A stretch of 42,744 nt of DNA from NCBI GenBank assembly GCA_023146675.1, contig JAGLBQ010000172.1, positions 1-42,744 of the forward strand, given 5' to 3'. Numbering within the stretch: position 1 is the stretch's first letter; each line of letters opens with the position of its first letter. Position numbers and translations under genes: made by a program. This DNA is from Cocleimonas sp. (GTDB lineage: Bacteria; Pseudomonadota; Gammaproteobacteria; Thiotrichales; Thiotrichaceae). Positions 8,059-16,429 of this stretch are shown here, one piece after another. A model generated the notes under the pieces. That model saw only the letters and a list, made by a program, of their open reading frames with translations. It had not been told where the DNA came from and did not search any database.

Positions 8059-8742
8059 ATGGAAAAATTAGATATAAAAGGCATTGGAATGACATCCCAA
8101 CGCACGCGGAATCGTTTGATTGATAGAATTGAGCATTTAGGTATAAAAAATGAGGATGTGTTACGCGTCATGCGTTTAATTCCACGTCATTTATTTATGG
8201 ATGCGGCACTATCAAGTCGTTCCTATGAAAATACTGCCTTACCGATTGGACATGGACAAACAATCTCACAACCTTACATTGTCGCGCGGATGACAGAACT
8301 CTTGCTTGAAGGTCATTCTGATAATGACAATAGGTTAGAAAATGTATTAGAGGTTGGAACAGGCTCAGGTTATCAAGCGGCGGTGTTAGGTGGCTTGGTA
8401 AAACAGTTGCATACAGTGGAGCGCATCTTACCACTGTACCGTAACTCACGTGATTTACTATACGATATCGGTTATAGAAATATTCATGTACACCATGCTG
8501 ATGGTACATGGGGATGGCAAAAAAAAGCACCTTATGATGCTGTGATGGTGACCGCTGCACCTGATGAAATTCCTGATTCTTTAATCGAACAATTAAAAAT
8601 AGGTGGGAGAATGATCATTCCTGTGGGTGAAAATAATGGCAAGCAAATTTTACAGTTAGTCATTCGCACCTCAGAAAATGAGCATACCGTTGAAAATCAC
8701 GAATCAGTACTTTTTGTACCTTTTTTGCAACAAGACTCCTAA
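8059..8742 (+). CDS. pcm: Protein-L-isoaspartate O-methyltransferase
   Basis: Pcm methylates isoaspartyl residues in aged proteins using S-adenosylmethionine, starting their repair. The 227-residue sequence has the family's RLIPRHLFMD block, the substrate segment ALPIGHGQTISQPYIVARM, and the SAM-binding motif VLEVGTGSGYQAAVL followed by VERI. The C-terminal GGRMIIPVG motif is also present. The frame opens at 8059, but an internal ATG at 8089 (MTSQRTRNRL) is closer to the normal length. The gene lies 25 bases after surE, in the expected order. Confidence 0.95.
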   Translation: MEKLDIKGIGMTSQRTRNRLIDRIEHLGIKNEDVLRVMRLIPRHLFMDAALSSRSYENTALPIGHGQTISQPYIVARMTELLLEGHSDNDNRLENVLEVGTGSGYQAAVLGGLVKQLHTVERILPLYRNSRDLLYDIGYRNIHVHHADGTWGWQKKAPYDAVMVTAAPDEIPDSLIEQLKIGGRMIIPVGENNGKQILQLVIRTSENEHTVENHESVLFVPFLQQDS

Positions 8743-8775
8743 TTAAATTCAATAAAAATCATAAAGTCCTTTAAA

Positions 8776-9366
8776 ATGAAGCTGTTTTCTAATATATATA
8801 ATAAAGTAATTGACTATTCTCGACACAAACATGCAGAAAAGTATCTCGGGGTGCTTAGTTTTGCAGAGTCTTCTTTTTTTCCAATACCACCTGATGTAAT
8901 GCTAATACCCATGTCATTGGCTGAACCAAGCAAGTGGATTCGTTTGGCTATTTTGACGACCATTGCATCTGTCCTAGGGGGAATAGCAGGTTATTTTTTA
9001 GGTGTTTGGGCGATTGATTGGCTACAACCTCTCATTGTAGATTGGGGTTATTCTGAAAAATTTGACCAAGTGAAAGACGTCTTTAGTCGTTGGGGAATAT
9101 GGGCAATATTAGCCGCTGGCTTTTCTCCTATTCCTTATAAGCTGTTTACCATTACAGCAGGTTTATTGTCAATGGCATTTGTGCCATTTGTTATCGCTTC
9201 CATTATAGGTCGGGGACTACGATTTTTTCTAGTGGCGGGTTTAGTAGCAAAAGTTGGCTCAAAAATGGAACCATTGATTATAAAATACATCGAATGGTTG
9301 GGGTGGCTGGTTGTTCTTATACTGGTCATAATTATATTTTATTACACAGGTTTGAATCATGGATAG
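8776..9366 (+). CDS. yqaA: YqaA-family inner-membrane protein (SNARE-associated/DedA-like)
   Basis: This 196-residue protein has four to five hydrophobic segments and the YqaA/DedA landmarks: AESSFFPIPPDVMLIP (residues about 33-48), a GYFLG glycine motif near 75, and AAGFSPIPYKLFTITAG near 116-132. DedA-superfamily members act as lipid transporters or flippases in the inner membrane; YqaA itself is poorly characterised. It occupies the usual place between pcm and the LysM/NlpD gene and overlaps the following start by 8 bases. Confidence 0.85.
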   Translation: MKLFSNIYNKVIDYSRHKHAEKYLGVLSFAESSFFPIPPDVMLIPMSLAEPSKWIRLAILTTIASVLGGIAGYFLGVWAIDWLQPLIVDWGYSEKFDQVKDVFSRWGIWAILAAGFSPIPYKLFTITAGLLSMAFVPFVIASIIGRGLRFFLVAGLVAKVGSKMEPLIIKYIEWLGWLVVLILVIIIFYYTGLNHG

Positions 9367-10435
9367 AAAAATTAAATTACTAGCAGCCTCCTCTTTGGTC
9401 GTCGCTATGGCGTCAGCATGTACTCCTTATAACGCTAGAACGGGCACTTATGATAATAATGGTTATGGCGCAGGGGCATCGCAAAACTCACAAGGCACAT
9501 CGCAGAATTCACAAGGGGCATCGCAGAATGCACAGGTAAATAATAATACTAAACAGACAAATAATACACCAGCAAAGACTTGTGCGCCTTGTCGTTCTAA
9601 TACCACCTATTCTACCAATACAGCAAATGGTAAATATAATCAACAATGGTATATAGACCGTTGGAACAAAGGGCAAAATAAACAAAGCTATACGCCGCCA
9701 CCTGTAAAAAGATATACACCAGCACCTAGACAAACAACCGACCAAGCTGGCGGACATAATCAACAATGGTATATAGATCGTTGGAATCGACAGCAGCAAA
9801 CGCAGCACAGCAAGCCTAGATATACACCACCTAAAAAGACATATACGGGTTATGGTGGTGCTAAGCCTACGCCACCCAAGCAGACCTATACGCCAAAGCC
9901 GTATACTCCACCACCAGCAAAGCCATATACTCCACCAGCAAAGCCTTACACTCCACCTAAAAAGCCTGCTGCAAACTATTATGACTACAGTAAAGCAGGT
10001 GGTTATTCAACATCAAATAAGAAAGTCTACTCAGGGGCAAGTAATTCAGCATCGAATAAAAGTCTTTATACAGGTGCTAGTCGTAGCGCCAATAATACGG
10101 CATCTAATAAAAGTATTTATACAGGAAGTTATAGTAATAACACCTACAAGCCCTATGCGCCAAAAACCTATACCGGTGGTGCAAATAGCAATGTTTATTC
10201 TAGCTCGTCATCGTCCTCTTCATCCAGCAATAATTCATACAGCGATTCACATGGTGGTGGCGAGATAGCATCGGGCGCTTATAAAGCAGGTGATAGTAAT
10301 TACAGTGTAAAAAAGGGTGATACCGTATTCTCTGTTATGCGTTTAACAGGTGTTTATTGGAAAGATATTATCAAGAAAAATAGCCTTACTGCACCTTACA
10401 CCATTTCTCCAGGGCAGACATTACGCCTTAAATAA
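9359..10435 (+). CDS. LysM lipoprotein in the nlpD position, without M23 domain
   Basis: This 358-residue exported lipoprotein has a lipobox ending MASAC, with Cys21 as the lipidation site. Residues about 40-310 are low complexity, rich in Y, T, P, S, N and Q. They contain three 7-residue repeats (ASQNSQG type), two copies of NQQWYIDRWN, KPYTPP repeats and a run of serines. The C-terminal 45 residues form a LysM domain (YSVKKGDTVFSVMRLTG to ISPGQTLRLK), which binds peptidoglycan. In related bacteria this position is held by NlpD, whose LysM is followed by a degenerate M23 peptidase domain that activates AmiC. Here the protein ends at LysM. It overlaps yqaA by 8 bases and is followed by a terminator instead of rpoS. 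Confidence 0.85.
   Translation: MDRKIKLLAASSLVVAMASACTPYNARTGTYDNNGYGAGASQNSQGTSQNSQGASQNAQVNNNTKQTNNTPAKTCAPCRSNTTYSTNTANGKYNQQWYIDRWNKGQNKQSYTPPPVKRYTPAPRQTTDQAGGHNQQWYIDRWNRQQQTQHSKPRYTPPKKTYTGYGGAKPTPPKQTYTPKPYTPPPAKPYTPPAKPYTPPKKPAANYYDYSKAGGYSTSNKKVYSGASNSASNKSLYTGASRSANNTASNKSIYTGSYSNNTYKPYAPKTYTGGANSNVYSSSSSSSSSSNNSYSDSHGGGEIASGAYKAGDSNYSVKKGDTVFSVMRLTGVYWKDIIKKNSLTAPYTISPGQTLRLK
9476..9538 (+). repeat. Three tandem 21-base units inside the LysM lipoprotein gene
   Basis: Three imperfect 21-base units encode A/T-S-Q-N-S/A-Q-G/V in tandem. The nucleotide similarity shows recent duplication. Copy number may vary between strains by slippage or recombination. Confidence 0.7.
9636..9786 (+). 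repeat. Direct repeat encoding NQQWYIDRWN, 120 bases apart
   Basis: Near-identical copies of about 31 bases start at 9636 and 9756 and differ by one base (C/T in the Asp codon). Both encode NQQWYIDRWN. The aromatic segment stands out from the surrounding disordered linker and may be a short interaction motif. Confidence 0.7.
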
Positions 10436-10462
10436 AGAGTATAGATTGTAGTCATAATGTAA

Positions 10463-10496
10463 AAGCCTCTGAGAGTCGTTTTCAGGGGCTTTTTTT
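10463..10496 (+). terminator. Rho-independent terminator after the LysM gene
   Basis: The stem AAGCCTCTGA (10463-10472) pairs with TCAGGGGCTT (10482-10491) through nine canonical pairs and one G-U pair. It is followed by a run of seven or more T. It ends the surE-pcm-yqaA-LysM unit, so transcription is not expected to pass into the next gene. Confidence 0.88.
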
Positions 10497-10677
10497 GTGG
10501 GACTAAGACAAACAGGCTCAAGGAAATAACCCACAAATCCTCTTTCTACGTTATCATCTTGAATTATCTAAATTACTGCTTAGTTTTTACTATAAATATC
10601 TGAGATAATTCAATTAAAAGTAAAATTTCTGCACAACAAGGTGGATTTCTTACGTTAAACCTCCTGAGGGATTTTCA

Positions 10678-11340
10678 TTGAGTAAGTCTAAAACAGAGCA
10701 AGTAAAACCTAACCAATCAAATTTAGTTACTTTTTTGCTGATCATTATCGTGGTCGGACTTTTTTTTCTTTTAATGGATGAATACGAAAAAAAACCATTA
10801 CAAGCAGATGTTTATATTCAAGCAGGACATGAGGGACGTCTTGTTGGTAATACAGGCTCTGTTTCCGCCTATGGGCGTGAAATAGATTGGACAAAAATAG
10901 TCGCGGATGAAGCAACGCGCATTTTACGCAATGCAGGTGTTCGTGTTATTCGTGCACCTGCTGATCAGAAGCGGGAAAGTGTGGTGCTATTAGCATTATC
11001 CATCCATTTTGATGGCGCTAAAAAGGCCTGTTCTACAGGCGCTTCAATTGGCTTAAATAATGCTTCTGATAGAAATGCCGCACGTGCATGGAAGCGAATT
11101 TATCGAACGGTATTTCCCTTTAAATGGATGCCTGATAATTTTTCAAAAAATCTAAAATATTATTATAACTATCGTTATACCTTAGCAAGTGACGCTGAGT
11201 TAGTACTAGAGCTTGGGGAAATGAGCTGCCCAGAACAAGCACGCTGGATGAAGCCACGTTTAAAGAAGTTAGGTGCGTTAGTTGCTTATTTTGCAGCGCA
11301 ACGAGTAGGGGCTTCTGGAGTAGAAAAACCTGTATTTTAA
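10678..11340 (+). CDS. Membrane-anchored N-acetylmuramoyl-L-alanine amidase-like protein
   Basis: This 220-residue protein has one N-terminal membrane anchor (residues about 18-35) and a periplasmic domain resembling zinc amidases of the Amidase_3 fold. The candidate zinc and catalytic residues are His in AGHEG, Glu in GREIDW, His in LSIHFDG and Glu in LELGEMS, in the H-E-H-E order of that fold. It would cleave the bond between muramic acid and the stem peptide. The only in-frame start after the upstream stop is TTG at 10678, preceded by GAGGG at 7 bases. The fold assignment is from motif order and would benefit from structure comparison. Confidence 0.68.
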   Translation: MSKSKTEQVKPNQSNLVTFLLIIIVVGLFFLLMDEYEKKPLQADVYIQAGHEGRLVGNTGSVSAYGREIDWTKIVADEATRILRNAGVRVIRAPADQKRESVVLLALSIHFDGAKKACSTGASIGLNNASDRNAARAWKRIYRTVFPFKWMPDNFSKNLKYYYNYRYTLASDAELVLELGEMSCPEQARWMKPRLKKLGALVAYFAAQRVGASGVEKPVF

Positions 11341-11444
11341 CAGGGTTAGGATTAATAAATTAAGCGCATTCAATCTGAAGTGAAATTTCTATGTTAGAAC
11401 TTCGGGACGTAATAAAGAAAAGCTGTATACTAAAACTAAAGCAT

Positions 11445-11476
11445 AAAAAAACCCCAGATTTATAATAAATTTGAGG
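11445..11476 (-). terminator. Rho-independent terminator for the TusE-like gene
   Basis: On the minus strand a stem (11476-11467 with 11461-11452, ten positions with one mismatch and one G-U) and a five-base loop are followed by seven T (11451-11445). It lies 32 bases after the stop of the TusE/DsrC-like gene. Confidence 0.8.
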
Positions 11477-11507
11477 CTTTATTCATATATCTAAACGCTT
11501 AATGTAT

Positions 11508-11846
11508 TTAGCTACAACCCTTTGGACGGGGCAAACCAGCAATTTTATTAGCCGATTTAATCAAGCCACCTTTAGGAAAAAGTGAGAATATATATTTATT
11601 ACTTGAACGATCTTTGCCAAATTTTGTCTTCATTGCCTTCATAAATTTACGAGGCTCGGCTACTTGATTATTCTCATAGAACATTTCACGTGTTAGGTTG
11701 ATAATATCCCAACTTTCTTCCGTTAAATCACACTGCTCAACATCTGCTGCAATTTTCTTTGCAATATCTTCTGTCCACTCAGAAAGATCTTCCATCCAGC
11801 CCGCTTCACTTAATTGAATCGTTTTGCCATCTACTTCAATTTCCAT
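11508..11846 (-). CDS. TusE/DsrC-family sulfur-relay protein, single C-terminal Cys
   Basis: This 112-residue protein matches the DsrC/TusE family from MEIEVDGKTIQLSEAGWM through NKYIFSLFPKG to IAGLPRPKGCS. The penultimate Cys111, the sulfur-carrying CysA, is present. The upstream CysB that DsrC needs for its trisulfide chemistry is Asn (SANKIAG), as in TusE-type members. TusE passes persulfide from TusBCD to MnmA for 2-thiouridine in tRNA. tusBCD, mnmA and dsr genes are absent from the window, so either a tRNA-thiolation role or a stand-alone sulfur carrier role is possible. A terminator follows. Confidence 0.88.
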   Translation of the reverse strand: MEIEVDGKTIQLSEAGWMEDLSEWTEDIAKKIAADVEQCDLTEESWDIINLTREMFYENNQVAEPRKFMKAMKTKFGKDRSSNKYIFSLFPKGGLIKSANKIAGLPRPKGCS

Positions 11847-11959
11847 TTTTATTTACCTTTAATTTATACTGTTGAATGCATTCCAGAATAGCATCTCATT
11901 ATAAGTAAAAATAGAACCCTCGCTGTTAATGTGGGGACTATTCAGAGGTATAATACACG

Positions 11960-13186
11960 CTATCTCTGATAGTGCCGTATCAATCCATCCCCAATCCACT
12001 TAGCTAGTAACTCTCTATTTTGTGGCAATATAATTCTTTTTTGATCACTGCTATTACGAATATTGGCTAATTCAAAATAAACCGCAAGTGGTTTTAAATT
12101 CATCAACATATAGAGCTTTCTTGGGATCACTCGCCCTGTATACGATTTTGCTGCCTGAAAATAATTATATTTAGATTTAAAGGTACGATACAAACGCTTA
12201 GCAACTTTACGACTGCGTCTAGATTTTGGGGCATGGTAGAAAAACACATCAATACGTTTTTTACTATTGCGAGAGTCGATATGCACCATTAGCGTTATTT
12301 GATCTTTGCTTTTATAGCCCTTTTTTCGATAAGAATAAAATAATTTATTAATAATAAAAGCACGATCCCTAAGGCGGGGTCGCTGTGAGCGTGAGATTCT
12401 TTTATTGCCTAAATACACTTCATCGGTATCGCATTTCAAATACATATTATCACGAATACCATCATTTAGATCACGCGTAATAATATGCACAATAGCACCA
12501 CTAGCAATTAGTCTGCGTGCCAATCTCAGCGTGACATCGTATCCATATTCATCTTCACATAGCATATGTCCTTCACGTGTAGCTACTGCCCCTGGATCAG
12601 GTCCGCCATGCCCACCAACTAAATAAAATACTTTGCCGCGTAATTTTTTTGAGATAGGTGCTACATAGGCATGTTTTTTACCAAAAAGCGGAAAGTAATT
12701 CTTTCTCTTTCCTTTTGTTATTTGTTTTTTTCTTGGAGCGGCTTGTCTTTGTTTGTGATTGTAATTCTTGCTTGTGCAGCCAATATCTTGATAAGAAACC
12801 CATAGATCCCGATTATTAATAAAAGAAGCATGACGCAAACCTTTTTGATGTAATCTTTTATTAAAATTCTTAATCTGAAGTGCTTTCTTCCAATCGATAC
12901 GATGCCCACTATTCAAGGTTGAGCGAATGCTACGACCATTATACCGATAGCGCAAGATGGGTAATTTATAGGTTCTACCCACCTGCAAACGCGAAGATGC
13001 GCTGAGACGATTAAGCTGATAAAACTGGTTTTTGTTACATATGGAACCTTGTAAATGATAGCGTGATAGCAGTGAGGCAATCTGATCCCCTTGTTTTGCT
13101 TTAATGCTAAGCCAACTGGATGTTACTGCAAAACCTGTTTTTATCGTGATGATAAATAGAATAAGTGCTAAAAAAAACCTTCTCAT
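11960..13186 (-). CDS. Exported amidase-like protein with N-terminal LysM-like region
   Basis: This 408-residue protein has a signal peptide (residues 1-20, ending near GFAVTSS). A LysM-like stretch follows (SIKAKQGDQIASLLSRYHL, shown as KQGDQIASLL and VGRTYKLP). The C-terminal domain, from about residue 190, fits Amidase_3: VGGHGGPDPGA, EDEYGYDVTLRLARRL, LMVHIDSR and FELANIRN, giving His, Glu, His and Glu in order. Compared with typical AmiA/B/C the motifs are modified (HID for HAN, ELANI for EVGF), and the domain is very basic. It probably hydrolyses or binds peptidoglycan in the periplasm; activity is uncertain. Confidence 0.72.
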   Translation of the reverse strand: MRRFFLALILFIITIKTGFAVTSSWLSIKAKQGDQIASLLSRYHLQGSICNKNQFYQLNRLSASSRLQVGRTYKLPILRYRYNGRSIRSTLNSGHRIDWKKALQIKNFNKRLHQKGLRHASFINNRDLWVSYQDIGCTSKNYNHKQRQAAPRKKQITKGKRKNYFPLFGKKHAYVAPISKKLRGKVFYLVGGHGGPDPGAVATREGHMLCEDEYGYDVTLRLARRLIASGAIVHIITRDLNDGIRDNMYLKCDTDEVYLGNKRISRSQRPRLRDRAFIINKLFYSYRKKGYKSKDQITLMVHIDSRNSKKRIDVFFYHAPKSRRSRKVAKRLYRTFKSKYNYFQAAKSYTGRVIPRKLYMLMNLKPLAVYFELANIRNSSDQKRIILPQNRELLAKWIGDGLIRHYQR

Positions 13187-13301
13187 AAAACTTCCCCCGT
13201 ACTGTTGTTTAATTTTTATATTTGATTTGGATTTTAGTGACTCTGAATTCTAACATTAGTTCCTATAAATGATAATATATCTATCTTAAATAGTTGAAAA
13301 A

Positions 13302-14765
13302 CTAAGAATAGTCTATCGAGTCAAATAGACAATCCAAGTTTAAATAGTGTTCCAATGTATCCGCCAACAAGTCTATCCCTTGTTCACGGAGCGCAAAATA
13401 ATCTGGGGTTTCCGCCTGATCCAGTCCCGCCCATGTAAGCAATGCATTACATGCTGATGCCTGATCAAACAAACCATGCAGGTAGCTTCCTAATATTTGG
13501 TTATCTTTAGACAGTGCACCATCACCATATTGATCAAATATAATTGCAGAATGATCTAATGCTTTGCCTGTACTAATCCCTGTATGAATTTCATAACCAG
13601 AAACTAGCGCACTCTCCTTCAAGTTTAATTTTCCACTACATCGCTTTAATTGCTTTTGTTGATGTAGAGTCGTTGTAAAATCCATGAGTGAAAATGCATC
13701 ACTACTTCCTGCCACGCTTTCTGTGCCATCAGGGTCATGAATTTGTTTTCCCAGCATTTGAAAGCCACCACAAATGCCTATAACTTTACCGCCATAGCGC
13801 AGATGTTTTTGCAATTTTTTATGCCAATTATATTGCTGTAGTGTCTGTAAATCATCACGTGTATTTTTACTGCCTGGCAGAATAATCAAATCACTGGGGG
13901 GCAATGGCTGTGTAATATCAACAAACTGTAAATTTACCTGTGGATGCAAACGCAAAGGATCAAAGTCCGTATGATTACTGAGATGAGGAAGTCGTGGGAC
14001 ACTGATATTAAACAGTGCATTATCTGGCACATTGCTTTGCAGATTTAAACTATCCTCTGCTTCAAGATAAAGCGTTTTAAGATAGGGTAATACCCCCAGC
14101 ACAGGCTTTCCTGTCTTTGCTTCAAGCCATTCAATACCTGATGTTAGTAAGCTAGGATCACCCCTAAAACGATTGATAATCAATCCCTTAATACGTGCCT
14201 GTTCAGATTCTGATAATAAAGCCAATGTCCCTACTAATTGCGCAAACACACCGCCACGTTCAATATCTGCCACCAATATTACAGGGCAATCAACCGCTTC
14301 AGCAAAGCCCATATTGGCAATATCATGCTCCCGCAAATTAATTTCCGCAGGGCTTCCTGCCCCCTCGACAATCAGATAATCATACTGCTGTTGTAAGTGT
14401 TGCCATGATGCTAAAACATAAGGCATCACCATCGGCTTGTAAGCATGGTAATCACGCGCACCCATTTGCCCACTGACTTTGCCATGAATAATAATTTGCG
14501 AACCCGTTTCTGAATTAGGCTTTAGCAACACAGGGTTCATATTCGTATGCGCTTCAAGCCCACAAGCTTGTGCTTGTACCGCTTGTGCGCGTCCAATTTC
14601 CCCACCATCAATGGTCACGGCACTATTCAATGCCATATTTTGCGGCTTAAAGGGAGCAACGTTTATGCCACGACGTTGCAATAGACGACATAAACCTGTG
14701 GCAATGGCTGTTTTGCCCGCATCGGATGTTGTGCCTTGAACCATTAGAGAGGGTATTTTCCTCAC
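13302..14765 (-). CDS. cobQ: Cobyric acid synthase CobQ/CbiP
   Basis: CobQ amidates adenosylcobyrinic acid a,c-diamide at four carboxyls, using glutamine and ATP, in B12 synthesis. The 487 residues show the N-terminal dethiobiotin-synthetase-like domain (VQGTTSDAGKTAIATGL, FKPQNMALNS, GEIGRAQAVQA) and the C-terminal glutamine amidotransferase domain, with nucleophile Cys in IGICGGFQMLG and His in GSYLHGLF. It is the only cobalamin gene in the window. Its start overlaps the end of dacB by 4 bases, an unusual pairing that suggests cotranscription after rearrangement. Confidence 0.95.
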   Translation of the reverse strand: MRKIPSLMVQGTTSDAGKTAIATGLCRLLQRRGINVAPFKPQNMALNSAVTIDGGEIGRAQAVQAQACGLEAHTNMNPVLLKPNSETGSQIIIHGKVSGQMGARDYHAYKPMVMPYVLASWQHLQQQYDYLIVEGAGSPAEINLREHDIANMGFAEAVDCPVILVADIERGGVFAQLVGTLALLSESEQARIKGLIINRFRGDPSLLTSGIEWLEAKTGKPVLGVLPYLKTLYLEAEDSLNLQSNVPDNALFNISVPRLPHLSNHTDFDPLRLHPQVNLQFVDITQPLPPSDLIILPGSKNTRDDLQTLQQYNWHKKLQKHLRYGGKVIGICGGFQMLGKQIHDPDGTESVAGSSDAFSLMDFTTTLHQQKQLKRCSGKLNLKESALVSGYEIHTGISTGKALDHSAIIFDQYGDGALSKDNQILGSYLHGLFDQASACNALLTWAGLDQAETPDYFALREQGIDLLADTLEHYLNLDCLFDSIDYS

Positions 14766-16303
14766 TGCTCAAAACTCCAGCGTAAAAGTGCATTTTGGAT
14801 TTTTTTTCCACGTCCTTTATTCGTTTTTTTACCATTATGCAGAATAACAATTACTAACCGTTTACCGTGTCGATTGAGCATATAGCCTGCAATAGCGGTG
14901 ACATTATTCAATGTACCCGTTTTCATATGGGTGCGTCCAGCTAAGTCACCTTTACGGAAGCGACTTATCATCGTTCCATCCCGACCTGATATTGCTAGCG
15001 ATGCCATAAACTCTGGCATATAAGGCTCACGATAAGCCGTTTCTAGTAACTGCGCCATCTGTCGTGCGCTAATTCGTGCGATGCGTGACAACCCTGAGCC
15101 ATTATCAATCACCATGCCATTAGTTTGAATATTGTTCTTTCTAAGCAGTTGAATAACTGCCTCTCGCCCTTTTTTCAAGGTCGCTGGAGAGCCATAGACT
15201 TTAGCACCTAGTGTCAATAAAACCTGACGCGTCATGACATTATTACTCCATTTATTAATCAGGCGGATTTGCTCTCCCAATGTTGCTGATGAATTACTAT
15301 GAAGACGTCTATCCCCTGACTGTTTTTTAGCAATTCGTAGCATGCCATCGATTGTGCCACCTTGCTCCCTCCAAAAATCACGGAAGCCATTAAAAGCATG
15401 TTCTTCTGCGCTTGATAGTGAGCGTAAAATAAATTTTTGCCCACATTTTTTGGAATACCATCCTTTAATAGTCAATGTTTGATCTTCTTCATAACTAAAT
15501 TTAGGGCGATAGTGTGAACGTCGGCAACGCTTATCCGTATATTTAATTTCGTTATTAAATTTAAAATAAGGAATAGCAGGATAAGGAGTGACCTCTATGG
15601 TTTTATTTTCCTCATCAGGTGTAAATAAAAAGCGCGTAGACTGAAAATTAAACATCAAAGCAGAGGGTGCTGCGTTATAAGTGCGGAAGGGTTGATTATC
15701 AAATGCCGCAGGGTTGAAATCACCAATATCAAAATAGCTATTATCAATAATGACATTGCCCTGAATATGTTTAAGCCCTTTTTCACGTAACCCTCGTACA
15801 AATTTACTATAATTTTCATACGATAAAAATGGATCACCATAACCTTTGATAATTAAATCCCCCACCAAAGTTTCATCCACAATTTCACCACGCACCCAAG
15901 CCTCCGTGCGCCATGAATAATGAGGTGATAATATTTTCAATGCGGCATAAGTTGTCAGCAACTTTATGGTAGAAGCAGGAGAACGAATCACATCAATATT
16001 ATGTGCTAATAACGGTTGTTTAGCATTTAAATCACGCACATACACACTGATATTTTCAGTAGGAATTTTATATTTTTTTAATAGTGTTAAGAGGCTGTCG
16101 GGGAGTATTTCAGGCGTTCCCACATTGGCAGTATCATCAATAAAATGCGTTTGCGCTAATTTTGGAGCGGGTAATGGCTCCTCTATATGTCTAGTAGTTG
16201 AAGTACTGGAAGATAAACTCTCTGCCCCTGCACGCGTGCCTACCAATGAGAGGCATATCAATAGAAGGAGTATGTATAAAGGTGTATTATTTTTATTATT
16301 CAT
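14762..16303 (-). CDS. dacB: D-alanyl-D-alanine carboxypeptidase/endopeptidase DacB (PBP4)
   Basis: This periplasmic class C penicillin-binding protein trims pentapeptides and cleaves D-Ala-DAP crosslinks. It is 513 residues with a signal peptide ending near TRAGA. The serine-enzyme motifs are all present: SxxK at 111-114 (SPASTIKLL), SNN in NKWSNNVMTRQ, and KTG in THMKTGTLNNV. The long insertion between SxxK and SxN is typical of PBP4. The gene overlaps cobQ by 4 bases. The 126-base gap upstream separates it from mnmE. Confidence 0.93.
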   Translation of the reverse strand: MNNKNNTPLYILLLLICLSLVGTRAGAESLSSSTSTTRHIEEPLPAPKLAQTHFIDDTANVGTPEILPDSLLTLLKKYKIPTENISVYVRDLNAKQPLLAHNIDVIRSPASTIKLLTTYAALKILSPHYSWRTEAWVRGEIVDETLVGDLIIKGYGDPFLSYENYSKFVRGLREKGLKHIQGNVIIDNSYFDIGDFNPAAFDNQPFRTYNAAPSALMFNFQSTRFLFTPDEENKTIEVTPYPAIPYFKFNNEIKYTDKRCRRSHYRPKFSYEEDQTLTIKGWYSKKCGQKFILRSLSSAEEHAFNGFRDFWREQGGTIDGMLRIAKKQSGDRRLHSNSSATLGEQIRLINKWSNNVMTRQVLLTLGAKVYGSPATLKKGREAVIQLLRKNNIQTNGMVIDNGSGLSRIARISARQMAQLLETAYREPYMPEFMASLAISGRDGTMISRFRKGDLAGRTHMKTGTLNNVTAIAGYMLNRHGKRLVIVILHNGKKTNKGRGKKIQNALLRWSFEQ

Positions 16304-16429
16304 ATTATCAGCAAGATAAAAAAATTTAGAGTATATCTATCTTGGCTGGGATATTAAAGTAAACATCCAGACAATTAATGGTTACCGTTCTGGATTGAAA
16401 GATCAATTGCAATGCTGTTATTTTAGTCT

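Noticed and set aside
9509..10268. Long frames on either strand within the LysM lipoprotein gene
   Set aside because: They are by-products of its repetitive low-complexity sequence, with no domains or ribosome sites.
16365..16400. Terminator between mnmE and dacB
   Set aside because: CCAGA/TCTGG is only a five-base stem with a long loop and no T run.
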